Assembly: GCA_013203045.1 (NCBI GenBank)
Contig: JABMQN010000004.1
Coordinates: 1 to 58,918 of the forward strand
Source: Chloroflexota bacterium
GTDB lineage: Bacteria; Chloroflexota; Dehalococcoidia; SZUA-161; SpSt-899
Length of the DNA stretch: 58,918 nucleotides
Direction: 5' to 3'
Below are positions 18,586-27,455 of the stretch, piece by piece (position 1 is the first letter of the stretch; each line of letters opens with the position of its first letter). The notes under the pieces were generated by a model. It had not been told where the DNA came from. It saw only the letters and a program-made list of their open reading frames with translations, and did not search any database. Both the position numbers and the translations under genes were made by a program.

Positions 18586-19832
18586 CCATCGCTGAAAAGA
18601 TACTGGCAACACATTGCGGCAAAACAAGGGTTTCGCCCGGCGAACTCATCAATGTTCGCGTCGATCTTGTTCTCTCAAACGATATCACTGCACCAATTGC
18701 TATCAAAGAATTTAACCGCATTGGGGTCAAAAAGGTTTTCGATCCCAACAAAGTTGTCATGGTGCCCGACCATTTTATCCCCAACAAAGACATCGCCTCT
18801 GCCGAACAGGCCAAGATGATGCGCGATTTCGCACTTTCGCAGGGTATCATCTATTTCGAAGTTGGTGAGATGGGCATCGAACATGTGATCTTACCGGAGA
18901 AAGGACTCGTTCTGCCGGGAGATGTCGTCATTGGAGCCGATTCTCACACTTGCACCTACGGCGCTGTGAATGCCTTTGCAACCGGTATGGGTTCAACCGA
19001 TATTGCTACGGCTATGGCAACCGGTGAAATCTGGATGAAGGTCCCACCAACTATTAAATTCGTATATCACGGACAATTGCAGAAATGGGTTGGAGGCAAA
19101 GACCTCATTCTGCACACAATTGGGAATATAGGTGTTGATGGGGCATTATACGCTGCCATGCAATTCGAAGGGGAGGCAATCGACTCGCTCCCAATTGACG
19201 GGCGACTGAGCATGGCCAATATGGCAATAGAAGCCGGGGGTAAAGCAGGACTGTTCCGTGCCGACCAGACAACCCTCGATTACATCAAGCCGCGAGCCAC
19301 TCGTTCCTATACGGTAGTTGATCCCGACCCTGACGCTGAATATGCACAAACCATCGAATATGATGCATCAAAGATCGAGCCGCAAGTAGCCTTCCCGCAC
19401 CTGCCATCCAATACCAGGCCCATCAATCAGGTTGGGAATGTGGAAATCGATCAAGCTGTGATTGGCAGCTGCACCAACGGGCGTCTCAGTGATCTCATCG
19501 TTGCCGCCGAAATACTCAAAGGTAGAAAGGTAGCTAAAAACAAACGCTGTATTATTATCCCCGGATCACAGGAGATTTACCTTCAAGCCCTCAAAATGGG
19601 ACTCCTTGAAACCTTCATTAACGCCGGCGCGGTGGTGAGTACACCTACATGCGGGCCTTGCCTCGGCGGATACATGGGAATCCTCGCTGACGGAGAGCGT
19701 TGCATTTCCACAACCAACCGTAATTTCGTCGGTCGGATGGGGCATACCAAATCAGAGGTCTACCTGGCCAGCCCAGCAATTGCAGCAGCAAGCGCTGTAT
19801 TGGGAAGAATTTGTGGGCCGGAAGAACTGTAG
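18582..19832 (+). CDS. leuC: 3-Isopropylmalate dehydratase, large subunit
   Basis: 416 residues, the shorter LeuC/HacA type common in archaea and anaerobes. Aconitase-superfamily marks: [22 protein letters not shown] (spanning about residues 118-139, the first Cys ligand), [12 protein letters not shown] (about 294-305) and [13 protein letters not shown] (about 353-365, two Cys ligands). With LeuD it isomerises 2-isopropylmalate to 3-isopropylmalate. A homoaconitase role cannot be excluded by sequence, but the operon argues for leucine. No leuD follows: the restriction-modification island starts 145 bases later. Confidence 0.93.
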   Translation: MTIAEKILATHCGKTRVSPGELINVRVDLVLSNDITAPIAIKEFNRIGVKKVFDPNKVVMVPDHFIPNKDIASAEQAKMMRDFALSQGIIYFEVGEMGIEHVILPEKGLVLPGDVVIGADSHTCTYGAVNAFATGMGSTDIATAMATGEIWMKVPPTIKFVYHGQLQKWVGGKDLILHTIGNIGVDGALYAAMQFEGEAIDSLPIDGRLSMANMAIEAGGKAGLFRADQTTLDYIKPRATRSYTVVDPDPDAEYAQTIEYDASKIEPQVAFPHLPSNTRPINQVGNVEIDQAVIGSCTNGRLSDLIVAAEILKGRKVAKNKRCIIIPGSQEIYLQALKMGLLETFINAGAVVSTPTCGPCLGGYMGILADGERCISTTNRNFVGRMGHTKSEVYLASPAIAAASAVLGRICGPEEL

Positions 19833-19834
19833 TG

Positions 19835-19872
19835 TTCACTTCACCATAACTCAAATGTTATTCTGGAGTGAA
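19835..19872. terminator. Imperfect hairpin after leuC
   Basis: TTCACT (19835-19840) pairs with AGTGAA (19867-19872), and inside it ATAAC (19846-19850) pairs with GTTAT (19857-19861). There is no T-tract. It lies just past the leuC stop, at the border of the AT-rich restriction-modification island, so it may end the operon weakly or mark an insertion junction. Confidence 0.35.
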
Positions 19873-19977
19873 ACAGAATGAAGAATCCCATTATATTTAT
19901 ATAATTAATATGGAGATCCTTTGTTATGCATCTCCGCAGGCCACTGAAACAATAGTGCTCGAAATTTGAGAGAATCA

Positions 19978-22281
19978 ATGTTGAGTGCAAGCAAACAAAA
20001 TTGCAAATCAAATACTTGCCAAATCAAAGAGGAGATTATGGCTATCCTCCAATCCCATGGGGAAGATGAAAAATCATTGGAAAGAAAGGCTTTGTATAAA
20101 CTTACCAAATACTTGCTCACAAATAATGGTATTGAGTTACCTTTCTGCCAAAGAACTATGCAGGAGTTTGAAGTAACTTTTGATGAAGATATTGAAAAAC
20201 ATATAAAAAGCAAGATTTGTCAATTTAATATTATAGATCAGTATATGCCAGATGTTTTATGTGAGTATATTGATGCGGAACAAAAAAAGAAGTCACATGG
20301 AGAAGTATATACGCCCAAAGATGTCATTGAATTAATGATGTTCCGTGTAAAGACTTATATGAACTTCAGAGGTAAGGATATTTGTGATTATGCATCAGGG
20401 AACGGGGCGATTTTATACAATATAGCGAAGCAATATAAATCAATCAAATCCCTCGATGGAGTTGACGTTCAGCCATTTTCAACTCATTTAACCTTTGCAA
20501 ATGCTTGTCTAGCAAATACTGAAATCCACCACAAAGTACGCTCGATGACGTTTGATATCATTTTAGAGCGAGAAAGCTACGATAAAAAGTACGATCTCGT
20601 TATAAGTAATCCTCCATATATAGGTCAAAAAAATAACCAAGTCTTATTTGAACCACTCAAAACACATAAGTTCTGGTCTAGTTTTTACACATCGAAATCT
20701 GACTACCTATACTTTTTCATCATTCAAGCAATCGAATTATTAAAACCCAAAGGTATAGCATGCTTGATCACAACTCAATATTGGCTTACAGCAACCAAAG
20801 GAAACAAACTTAGAAAGTATCTAGCGGATAATGTAGATATATTAGAAATACATAATTTTGGAAATATTAAATTGTTTCCGAATGCTGGTGGGCAGGAAAA
20901 TATCATAATTCTAATGCAAAAAAGAACAGAAAAAGATATTCCCCCAAGTGATCGTAGTTTTTTATACATAACCTACGACAACTTATGGACCAAAAGCAAT
21001 TCTGCATTATGGTCAAATAAAAGGAAAGTGAGCAAGGTGATATCTTCTATCCTTTCGGGAGATAAAGTAAATGACCTTTATTCAGGTATGGTTACAATCG
21101 AAAAAACCTCTCTAACTGAGCAGGAATCAAATGGTTCTCCATGGCATCTGGAAAAGTCTGAAAGCGACATTGAAACTAAATCAAGGGAGACACCTATAGC
21201 TGATATTGTTACTATTCAGCCCGGTATTCAAACAGGATCAGATAAAGTTAATAGGAAGAACAAATTTGTTAAAGAAAACGAATCACTACTACCCAAATTA
21301 GGATACCATATTGGTGACGGAATTTATGTGCTTACCGAAGAAGAACTCAAATCGCTTAAACTCAATAGAAAAGAAAAAACCATTGTTAAGCCATTTTATA
21401 AAGTTGGCCAACTCAATATAAACGGGGTCAGCCATAATTTAAAACATTATCTAATACATGCCGAAATGATAGAAGATATTAACCAATATCCAAACATCCA
21501 AAAACACCTCGAAAAATTTAGAGATATATTAAATGTCAGGTATAAGACCTACGCCTTAGTTAATAATGAAAAAATTGGAAAGTGGTGGAAACTTGTCGGG
21601 GCAAGGCCTGATATACCATATGAGGGCGAAAAGATAATAAGTCCATCGCGTGCAAAAGAGCCATTTTTCCTGTATTCCAATAAAGAATTCTATTCATCTA
21701 TGGATGTTTTTTATACATACTCTACCAAAGAAGATGATCTGATTTCTCTTAAATTTATTGCAGCTTATCTAAATTCAGATAGCTGCATTGAATATTTGAA
21801 GAGGAATTGTAAAAAGAAAGGGATAAAGTATGAACTTTATAAAGAACCCCTTTCCAATTTACCGTTCCCCACGTTTAACAACGGGAAATCGAAAAGACTT
21901 AAATTCCATGATTTTATTGCTGGTAGATATTCACTTATAGAAAAAGAGGGGTTATCATACTGTGAAGCATCTAACACATGGATAGCAGTGCCAGGTATAT
22001 ATGATTATTTATTGAGGATTCAATATAGATTAAAACTTATTGAAGATAAATATCTATTAAAAGACTTAACTTTCAACCTACCCGATGATTTGGCCAGAAT
22101 AACCAATTGTGATGAAGTATTGTTTGTCGAGAATGCATTAAAAGAAATCTCAGATCAGGATCGCAAATATTTGACAGAATGCGCAAAAAATACAGTTAAC
22201 CCTGTTAATAAATATAAACAAAATTTGTCAGCACTAAAATACCTATTGAACCAAGTGGTTAATGAAATTCTAACTATATAA
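19978..22281 (+). CDS. Type II N6-adenine DNA methyltransferase (Eco57I/TaqI-like)
   Basis: 767 residues. The AdoMet motif I region reads ICDYASGNGAILYNIAKQY (about residues 134-152), and the catalytic motif IV is NPPYIGQKN (about 213-221), the gamma-class N6-adenine signature. A TaqI-type C-terminal recognition domain probably covers about residues 400-650. ATG 19978 has GAGAG 7 bases upstream; an in-frame TTG at 19966 is less likely. Base composition is clearly more AT-rich than neighbouring genes, and codons end in A/T far more often, pointing to horizontal acquisition. It pairs with the endonuclease gene 18 bases downstream. Confidence 0.88.
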   Translation: MLSASKQNCKSNTCQIKEEIMAILQSHGEDEKSLERKALYKLTKYLLTNNGIELPFCQRTMQEFEVTFDEDIEKHIKSKICQFNIIDQYMPDVLCEYIDAEQKKKSHGEVYTPKDVIELMMFRVKTYMNFRGKDICDYASGNGAILYNIAKQYKSIKSLDGVDVQPFSTHLTFANACLANTEIHHKVRSMTFDIILERESYDKKYDLVISNPPYIGQKNNQVLFEPLKTHKFWSSFYTSKSDYLYFFIIQAIELLKPKGIACLITTQYWLTATKGNKLRKYLADNVDILEIHNFGNIKLFPNAGGQENIIILMQKRTEKDIPPSDRSFLYITYDNLWTKSNSALWSNKRKVSKVISSILSGDKVNDLYSGMVTIEKTSLTEQESNGSPWHLEKSESDIETKSRETPIADIVTIQPGIQTGSDKVNRKNKFVKENESLLPKLGYHIGDGIYVLTEEELKSLKLNRKEKTIVKPFYKVGQLNINGVSHNLKHYLIHAEMIEDINQYPNIQKHLEKFRDILNVRYKTYALVNNEKIGKWWKLVGARPDIPYEGEKIISPSRAKEPFFLYSNKEFYSSMDVFYTYSTKEDDLISLKFIAAYLNSDSCIEYLKRNCKKKGIKYELYKEPLSNLPFPTFNNGKSKRLKFHDFIAGRYSLIEKEGLSYCEASNTWIAVPGIYDYLLRIQYRLKLIEDKYLLKDLTFNLPDDLARITNCDEVLFVENALKEISDQDRKYLTECAKNTVNPVNKYKQNLSALKYLLNQVVNEILTI

Positions 22282-22299
22282 CTTTTGTGTTTTTACTAA

Positions 22300-23025
22300 A
22301 TGCATATGAATGAAGAAACATTGGAATTAGCAACGAACGACCTCATTAAACTTTTTAGTTCAGCGTTGAAAGGTAGTGAACTTAAAATATCTTTTAACTG
22401 GGAAGTCTCTGAGAAAACAGTATCAGAGATTGGTGGGCGACCAATTGAGGATTACATATTAACTTCATTGCCTAATGAGCTCAATAATGAAGTAGAAGGA
22501 CTTTCAGGGACGTTTACTAATTGCACCGTACCAAAGTCTCAAAGAGCCATGGAAGACATAGGGTTTACTTGGTTATCACCTGATGGCAAAAAATCAATTG
22601 AATTATTGATTGATGTAAAGGGGCACAACGAGACAAAAACAGGTTCAAGACCAAATCTTGCATCAATTAGAAAGTGCAGAGAATTTTACACCGCTTCAGA
22701 TAAGAAAGAACTTTGGATATTTTATTGCAGATACACTCCAAAAGTAGACGGTAGTTCAATCAATACTAATATTTCCTATAAGCTAGAAGATGGGTCTTTT
22801 GAAGAAAAAGGATTATTTTTGTTAAGAAGACTTAGCGATAACAATATGGATCCAGCTGATATCGGTAGCGGTGGACAAATATTATTTGCGCGAGAACATG
22901 AAATCGAACTAATAGATCGGGATAGGGGAAATATGGTCAAATTCTTGGATAGTCTAACTGATCATCTTTTAAAACTTAGGGAAAATAGAAAACAAAAAAA
23001 GAAGACGAATTTAAAGAACACATAA
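22300..23025 (+). CDS. Putative type II restriction endonuclease (PD-(D/E)XK)
   Basis: 241 residues, AT-rich like the methyltransferase before it. SPDGKKSIELLIDVKGHN (about residues 91-108) fits a PD-x10-DVK nuclease core, with hydrophobic residues before the second Asp as in PD-(D/E)XK enzymes. No other domain is recognisable. The C-terminus is very Lys-rich. Position 18 bases behind a solitary adenine methyltransferase supports the cognate endonuclease assignment, which is inference rather than family recognition. Two ATGs (22300, 22306) are possible starts. The recognition site cannot be predicted from sequence. Confidence 0.7.
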   Translation: MHMNEETLELATNDLIKLFSSALKGSELKISFNWEVSEKTVSEIGGRPIEDYILTSLPNELNNEVEGLSGTFTNCTVPKSQRAMEDIGFTWLSPDGKKSIELLIDVKGHNETKTGSRPNLASIRKCREFYTASDKKELWIFYCRYTPKVDGSSINTNISYKLEDGSFEEKGLFLLRRLSDNNMDPADIGSGGQILFAREHEIELIDRDRGNMVKFLDSLTDHLLKLRENRKQKKKTNLKNT

Positions 23026-23095
23026 CAACTGGCTTCCAGACTACAATGAGTTGTGTCCAAGTCAATCCAGTATATACCGATGACATGATAAAACC

Positions 23096-23539
23096 ATGAA
23101 ATATAGTGAAGGCAAAATCGGACGGGTATTCGTCATCAAGTTTGAGGATGGGGATCGATTACCCGAAGCTCTCGAGGAATTCGCAGCGGACCATAATGTC
23201 TTGCGAGGAACCTGCATAATGGTCGGTGGGATTGCTGATGGTAGCAAGATAGTTGTCGGCCCCGAAGATGGAAACGTCCGACCTCCCGTTCCTATACCAT
23301 TTGAAATATCGGGGGCTCATGAAGTCGCCGGGGTTGGAACACTGTTCCCCAACAGCGAAGGGAAACCGGTCCTTCATATGCATGCCGCACTGGGTCGTGA
23401 AGGTCGCACTCATACAGGTTGTATTCGTTTGGGTGTGGAAGCATGGCTGGTCACTGAGGTAATACTTCTTGAGATTATCAATAATACTGCTCAGCGGGTG
23501 ATAGACCCCGAGACCGGTTTCGAACTGCTGGAACCTTGA
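23096..23539 (+). CDS. PPC (DUF296) domain DNA-binding-like protein
   Basis: 147 residues, a single PPC/PCC domain as in bacterial DUF296 proteins and plant AHL proteins. Characteristic are RGTCIMVGGIADGSKIVVG (about 42-60) and LHMHAALGREGRTHTGCIR (about 92-110), where the GRxxxTxxGC stretch and His residues are the conserved core. Bacterial members form trimers, and DNA binding has been proposed but is not general. It converges end-to-end with queA (one base between the two genes). Base composition returns to the local norm, marking the right edge of the restriction-modification island. Confidence 0.85.
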   Translation: MKYSEGKIGRVFVIKFEDGDRLPEALEEFAADHNVLRGTCIMVGGIADGSKIVVGPEDGNVRPPVPIPFEISGAHEVAGVGTLFPNSEGKPVLHMHAALGREGRTHTGCIRLGVEAWLVTEVILLEIINNTAQRVIDPETGFELLEP

Positions 23540-23540
23540 C

Positions 23541-24566
23541 TCAAAGGATCAGCATACAATCCCCAAAACTGTAGAAGCGATAATCCCCATTTATAGCCTC
23601 GCTGTAAGCTTCAAGTATACGTTCTCTTCCCACAAATCCTGCCACCAGCATGAGCAGGGTTGAACGGGGCAAATGGAAATTGGTTATCATGGCATCGATA
23701 GTACGAAATTGATAACCAGGTAAAATATAGAGATCATTCCAGCCAATGAAAGGTTGAACTTCCCCATTTAAATCAGTTGCCCTTTCCACCGACCTCACAG
23801 CGGTAGTTCCCACTCCAACAACTCGTCTACCCTCTCTCTTGGCAGTATTCAAATTTTGAGCAACTTCGTCAGTCACTTCACAGTATTCTTGATGCAATGA
23901 GTGTTTTGTGGGATCCTCAGTTTTGACCGGCCTGAATGAGCCCAGACCTACATGCAAAGTTATGAAAGCCAATTCAATACCCTTGGATTCAATTCGTTTC
24001 AACAACTCGGGTGTGAAATGTAGTCCGGCCGTCGGAGCAGCAACGCTTCCTTTGGTTTTGGCATAAACTGTCTGATAGCGTTCCGGGTCACCAACAGGAG
24101 CGTGAATATAAGGCGGTAAAGGCACATCACCAAGTGTGTCTAACAATCCCTCATCTGAAAGGCGCACCATGAAAGTCCCGTTTTCAGTTCTCGATTGAAC
24201 CTCCACCGAGATATGCTCTGCATGATTCTCAGATTCCACCTCCACCACCGTTCCCTGTCGCACCCGCCTGCCCGGCCGCACCAGCGATTCCCAGATAGAA
24301 TCGCCCACTCGATTCAAAAGTAGAAATTCGACCTTCCCGCCACCTTCGACTTTATGCCCGAACAGCCGAGCCGGAATCACCCTGCTTTCATTCAAAACCA
24401 GCACATCACCAGGGCAAAGATATTCGGTGATTTCAAAGAAACGCCGGTGTTCAATCGTTCCGTTTTCTCGATTGAGCACCAGCAAACGAGACTGATCTCG
24501 GGGTTCAACGGGGATTTGAGCAATCCGTTCCTGCGGAAGCTCATAGTCAAAATCAGAGGTTTTCAT
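23541..24566 (-). CDS. queA: S-adenosylmethionine:tRNA ribosyltransferase-isomerase
   Basis: 341 residues, standard for QueA. It transfers and isomerises the ribosyl part of AdoMet onto 7-aminomethyl-7-deazaguanine in tRNA, giving epoxyqueuosine. Family marks: MKTSDFDYELPQERIAQIPV at the N-terminus, RLFGHK, GSVAAPTAGLHFT (about residues 170-182), HVGLGSFRPV, and MITNFHLPRSTLLML near the C-terminus. An in-frame start at 24623 would add 19 residues, but the ATG at 24566 gives the canonical N-terminus. The ribosome binding site is weak. The Fe-S protein gene ends 11 bases upstream, so the two are probably co-transcribed. Confidence 0.96.
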   Translation of the reverse strand: MKTSDFDYELPQERIAQIPVEPRDQSRLLVLNRENGTIEHRRFFEITEYLCPGDVLVLNESRVIPARLFGHKVEGGGKVEFLLLNRVGDSIWESLVRPGRRVRQGTVVEVESENHAEHISVEVQSRTENGTFMVRLSDEGLLDTLGDVPLPPYIHAPVGDPERYQTVYAKTKGSVAAPTAGLHFTPELLKRIESKGIELAFITLHVGLGSFRPVKTEDPTKHSLHQEYCEVTDEVAQNLNTAKREGRRVVGVGTTAVRSVERATDLNGEVQPFIGWNDLYILPGYQFRTIDAMITNFHLPRSTLLMLVAGFVGRERILEAYSEAINGDYRFYSFGDCMLIL

Positions 24567-24576
24567 ATTCCAAAGG

Positions 24577-25500
24577 CTAAGCCAGCAATTCATCCAAATC
24601 GAGTGGTTCACCTTTGGCAGCATCCCTCTTCATGCTGATAGACCCATCAGGGCACACACCTTCACACACACCGCAACCCATACACTTGTCGTAACTGATG
24701 ACTGCTTTATCGCCTTCTTCGTTCATACTGATTGCATTGAAATGGCACGCGTGCTCATCCACACAAATTCCGCATCCGACACAATCTTCACTTATTTCGG
24801 CCACATAGCCGGATGATGCCAGAATCGGAACGGTTCCTTCCAGCAGATTCCACATCCTGATCCCCAAGCAACAGCATGAGCAGCAATTGCAAATCATGGC
24901 AAAACTGCTACCCAAATCTTTTTTAAACCAGGCTGTGTGGACAAATCCCTTTTCGTGGCAATCTTCGAGAATTTTTATTGCTTCTTCCTGCGTGCCTGCC
25001 CTAAACATCTGATTCTGATCACGAATGAATGCAGCGAACGGATCCCCCACAAAAAGACAGACCTCCATCGGCTCCTCAAGGCAGGGATTTTCAGATACCG
25101 AGCGGCAGGCGCAGGTGCCAATTGAAACAGACTCGGGATTATTCATGATTATATGTTTGGCCTGTTTGAAAGGAACCACCGTTTCGGATATTGGAATATT
25201 GATGTTTTCCTTTTGCGAAAAGAGCTTGACAGCATCGTGAAGCTTGACAACTTTCGCGTTGTAGATGCTGGTATCGGCGGTGGCCCCGGCATCAGCGATT
25301 TGCTGGTAATAGGCCCCCATCATCTCATCGAGCCCATCGCCCAGTTCATGCGGCAGGTCCCTGGTAGGGATCCCCAGCGATTTAACAACATAGTCCACAA
25401 AGTGCTGTAGGTACTTCAAGTACAGATATGCGGGAAAGAAATCGTTTTTGTCTTCAAGTTTGTAGAAGTCATATAGTGCCTTGGTTGATTCCTTATGCAT
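24577..25500 (-). CDS. Cys-rich 4Fe-4S ferredoxin-domain protein
   Basis: 307 residues. A helical N-terminal part of about 125 residues has no recognised domain. A Cys-rich middle part (TCACRSVSENPCLEEPMEVC, then CNCCSCCCLG) comes before a C-terminal two-cluster ferredoxin domain. The second cluster is canonical (CMGCGVCEGVCP). The first reads CVGCGICVDEHACH, with five residues before the fourth Cys and His in place of Pro. Start 25500 has AAGGAG 9 bases upstream. A longer frame to 25575 would add a Cys-rich peptide but overlap the neighbour. Electron carriage with the adjacent C_GCAxxG protein is inferred. Confidence 0.75.
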   Translation of the reverse strand: MHKESTKALYDFYKLEDKNDFFPAYLYLKYLQHFVDYVVKSLGIPTRDLPHELGDGLDEMMGAYYQQIADAGATADTSIYNAKVVKLHDAVKLFSQKENINIPISETVVPFKQAKHIIMNNPESVSIGTCACRSVSENPCLEEPMEVCLFVGDPFAAFIRDQNQMFRAGTQEEAIKILEDCHEKGFVHTAWFKKDLGSSFAMICNCCSCCCLGIRMWNLLEGTVPILASSGYVAEISEDCVGCGICVDEHACHFNAISMNEEGDKAVISYDKCMGCGVCEGVCPDGSISMKRDAAKGEPLDLDELLA

Positions 25501-25523
25501 TAGCTTCTCCTTAATATCACAAT

Positions 25524-26501
25524 CTAGCTCATCGATACTACCACATCCGCAACAGTTTGAACAATATTGCGACAATGATCAATTTTCCTCTCAGCTAGAT
25601 ACTGCTGAACTCCGTTCTCAGTATCTAGTCTCAGACTGAGAATATCTTTACAATGTACTCCGCCATATTTCCCTTCAACCGTCCGATAAACTTCCCGGCA
25701 CTGCTCGTAAAGTTTTGCAGGAGCAAATCTTTTCTCATCCCTGAAAATACCATCGCTTTTAATTAGACCATAGAACATGATTCGTGCAGTGTCCTTGTAC
25801 CCAGATCGACTCAAATCCACTCCTGCCTTCAAGCCAAGGCAAAGCACCCCTGCTGCAACGGCCCCGCATAGCGTGCCATTGAAACCAATCCCACCACAAA
25901 ACCCTCTCGAAGGATTATAAATATGTCCCACAGGTATTGACGACCTCTTGCTTACTTCAGAGATAACAGATTGTCCGCAATGAAATGAATTTTCTTCGAA
26001 TAATTTGACTATTGATTCCGTTACAGCATGTTCAGATACGAACCTGTTACTCTCGATTTCCTGAGTTAACTCCACTAGGATTCCCGAACCCTCTTTTAAG
26101 ATATCCGTACACTTTCGATTTTTTCCGGTTAATATGGCTCGACGAAAGTTGTTGGCCAGGTGTTTGCCTCCATGGACTTTGCCGCAATCAGGCGTATCCA
26201 TTCGATCTTCAAGTCTACGGTAAAATTCGGAACATAAGTGATAGAATTGTACAGAAGGCAAGTCCGGAAAACGTTTACCCAAAACAACAACCCCGCCATT
26301 AACAGCCCCACAAGTATCGCCCATGGTCGACAGCCCGGAACTGAACCCAACCACCGAGCGCAGTAGAAGATCGTCTTCATCAACCCCAATTGCTCTGCCC
26401 AGGTTCTTTGTGGTCGAATAAGAACAACTGAGTGCTTTTATAAAATCTGTTACGACTCTTTTCTCTACTTCTTGATGCTTCGTATATCGCGCTTTATCCA
26501 T
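25524..26501 (-). CDS. Tandem C_GCAxxG_C_C redox-family protein
   Basis: 325 residues made of two homologous halves of the C_GCAxxG_C_C family. Half one has CSYSTTKN...GDTCGAVNGGVVVLG, with further cysteines near residues 100-110 (TPDCGKVHG). Half two has HCGQSVISEV...FNGTLCGAVAAGVLCLG and later CREVY and HCKDIL. Members are usually one domain of about 130 residues and are thought to be redox-active or metal-binding; function is unproven. The fusion of two copies is unusual. It precedes the ferredoxin-like gene by 23 bases on the same strand, implying a two-gene redox unit. Confidence 0.75.
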   Translation of the reverse strand: MDKARYTKHQEVEKRVVTDFIKALSCSYSTTKNLGRAIGVDEDDLLLRSVVGFSSGLSTMGDTCGAVNGGVVVLGKRFPDLPSVQFYHLCSEFYRRLEDRMDTPDCGKVHGGKHLANNFRRAILTGKNRKCTDILKEGSGILVELTQEIESNRFVSEHAVTESIVKLFEENSFHCGQSVISEVSKRSSIPVGHIYNPSRGFCGGIGFNGTLCGAVAAGVLCLGLKAGVDLSRSGYKDTARIMFYGLIKSDGIFRDEKRFAPAKLYEQCREVYRTVEGKYGGVHCKDILSLRLDTENGVQQYLAERKIDHCRNIVQTVADVVVSMS

Positions 26502-26593
26502 TCAACTCTCTTTTACACATTATACCTTAAATAAATGAAATCAAATCCTACCTAACCGGTATATCAATTAACAGTTTTCTGAATTTGCCAACC

Positions 26594-26623
26594 TTGACAA
26601 AGCATAAGCCCTATATCTACAAT
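26594..26623 (+). promoter_or_regulatory. Promoter of the DUF177-rpmF-fabD block
   Basis: TTGACA (26594-26599), an 18-base spacer, TACAAT (26618-26623). The DUF177 start codon is 30 bases further on, with GGAGA in between. A good sigma70-type match. Confidence 0.65.
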
Positions 26624-26652
26624 AGACTCATCTCTGGAGACCTTTAACAATC

Positions 26653-27192
26653 ATGAAAATCAACGTTGCGCAGCAACTGAAGAGTCACGTGGGTGATGCT
26701 CGTCACTACGCTGTCGGCGAAACCACTGATGACGGCTTCTCTATCAATGGAGAGGCGAAATTAGTCCTCACCAACCGCAGCATCTTGGCCACTGGACGAT
26801 TCCATGCCGTTATCACCACCACCTGCAGCCGCTGCCTTGATGATTTCGAGCACCCCTTGGAATTTGAGCTATCAGCGGAGTTCTTTCCCACCGGCAGTAC
26901 ACTTAGTACCACCCCTACTTCTATAGATGAAATCCAAGAAGCAGATGGTTTCACTATAGGTGAAGACCATATTCTCGATCTAAGCGAAGCTCTGCGCCAG
27001 AACATAGTGCTTAGTCTCCCCGTCAAGCCCATATGTAAACCGGATTGCGCCGGGCTTTGTCAAAAATGCGGTCAGGACTTAAATCAAGGTCAATGTGAAT
27101 GTCCGAATGAGCATTCTGATCCGCGTTGGTCTCCCCTGAAACAACTGCTCTCAGATCAAATGGCTGAAAGCATAAGAGAGGTTAGTAAGTAG
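26653..27192 (+). CDS. yceD: DUF177 (YceD) ribosome-linked protein
   Basis: 179 residues. The DUF177 layout is visible: CSRCLDDFEHPLEFELSAEF (about residues 57-76), then a C-terminal Cys cluster CKPDCAGLCQKCGQDL (about 130-145). YceD genes almost always precede rpmF and have been linked to 23S rRNA handling in bacteria and plants. The Cys cluster probably binds zinc. Just two bases separate its stop from the rpmF start, so the two are translated together. Confidence 0.88.
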   Translation: MKINVAQQLKSHVGDARHYAVGETTDDGFSINGEAKLVLTNRSILATGRFHAVITTTCSRCLDDFEHPLEFELSAEFFPTGSTLSTTPTSIDEIQEADGFTIGEDHILDLSEALRQNIVLSLPVKPICKPDCAGLCQKCGQDLNQGQCECPNEHSDPRWSPLKQLLSDQMAESIREVSK

Positions 27193-27194
27193 TT

Positions 27195-27383
27195 ATGACA
27201 GAACCAAAAAGAAAAATATCCAAAAGACGCGCTGGTACAAGACAGAGTCATCAAGCCTTATCAGCTCCTAGTCGATCTCTGTGTCCTCAGTGTCATAGTC
27301 CTAAGCTCCCCCACCGCGTATGCCCCGTCTGTGGAAGCTACAAAGGCAGGGAAGTATACGAGGTCAAGAAAGCCAAAGGATAG
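27195..27383 (+). CDS. rpmF: 50S ribosomal protein L32
   Basis: 62 residues. Typical L32: a basic N-terminus (EPKRKISKRRAGTRQSHQAL) and a zinc ribbon CPQCHSPKLPHRVCPVCG at about residues 34-51, then YKGREVYEVKK. All four zinc cysteines are kept, so this is the C+ zinc-binding form. It follows yceD by two bases and precedes fabD by 72 bases. Confidence 0.95.
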   Translation: MTEPKRKISKRRAGTRQSHQALSAPSRSLCPQCHSPKLPHRVCPVCGSYKGREVYEVKKAKG

Positions 27384-27455
27384 TCAGCGCCATAAACACA
27401 ATAGTGAAAGTAAATCGAAACTCGCCCGTCTCGTGGATCGTGGCGGAGGCAATCG

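Noticed and set aside
25500..25575. Extended N-terminus of the ferredoxin-like protein (Cys-rich peptide)
   Set aside because: AAGGAG directly before the ATG at 25500 and overlap with the upstream gene favour the shorter form.
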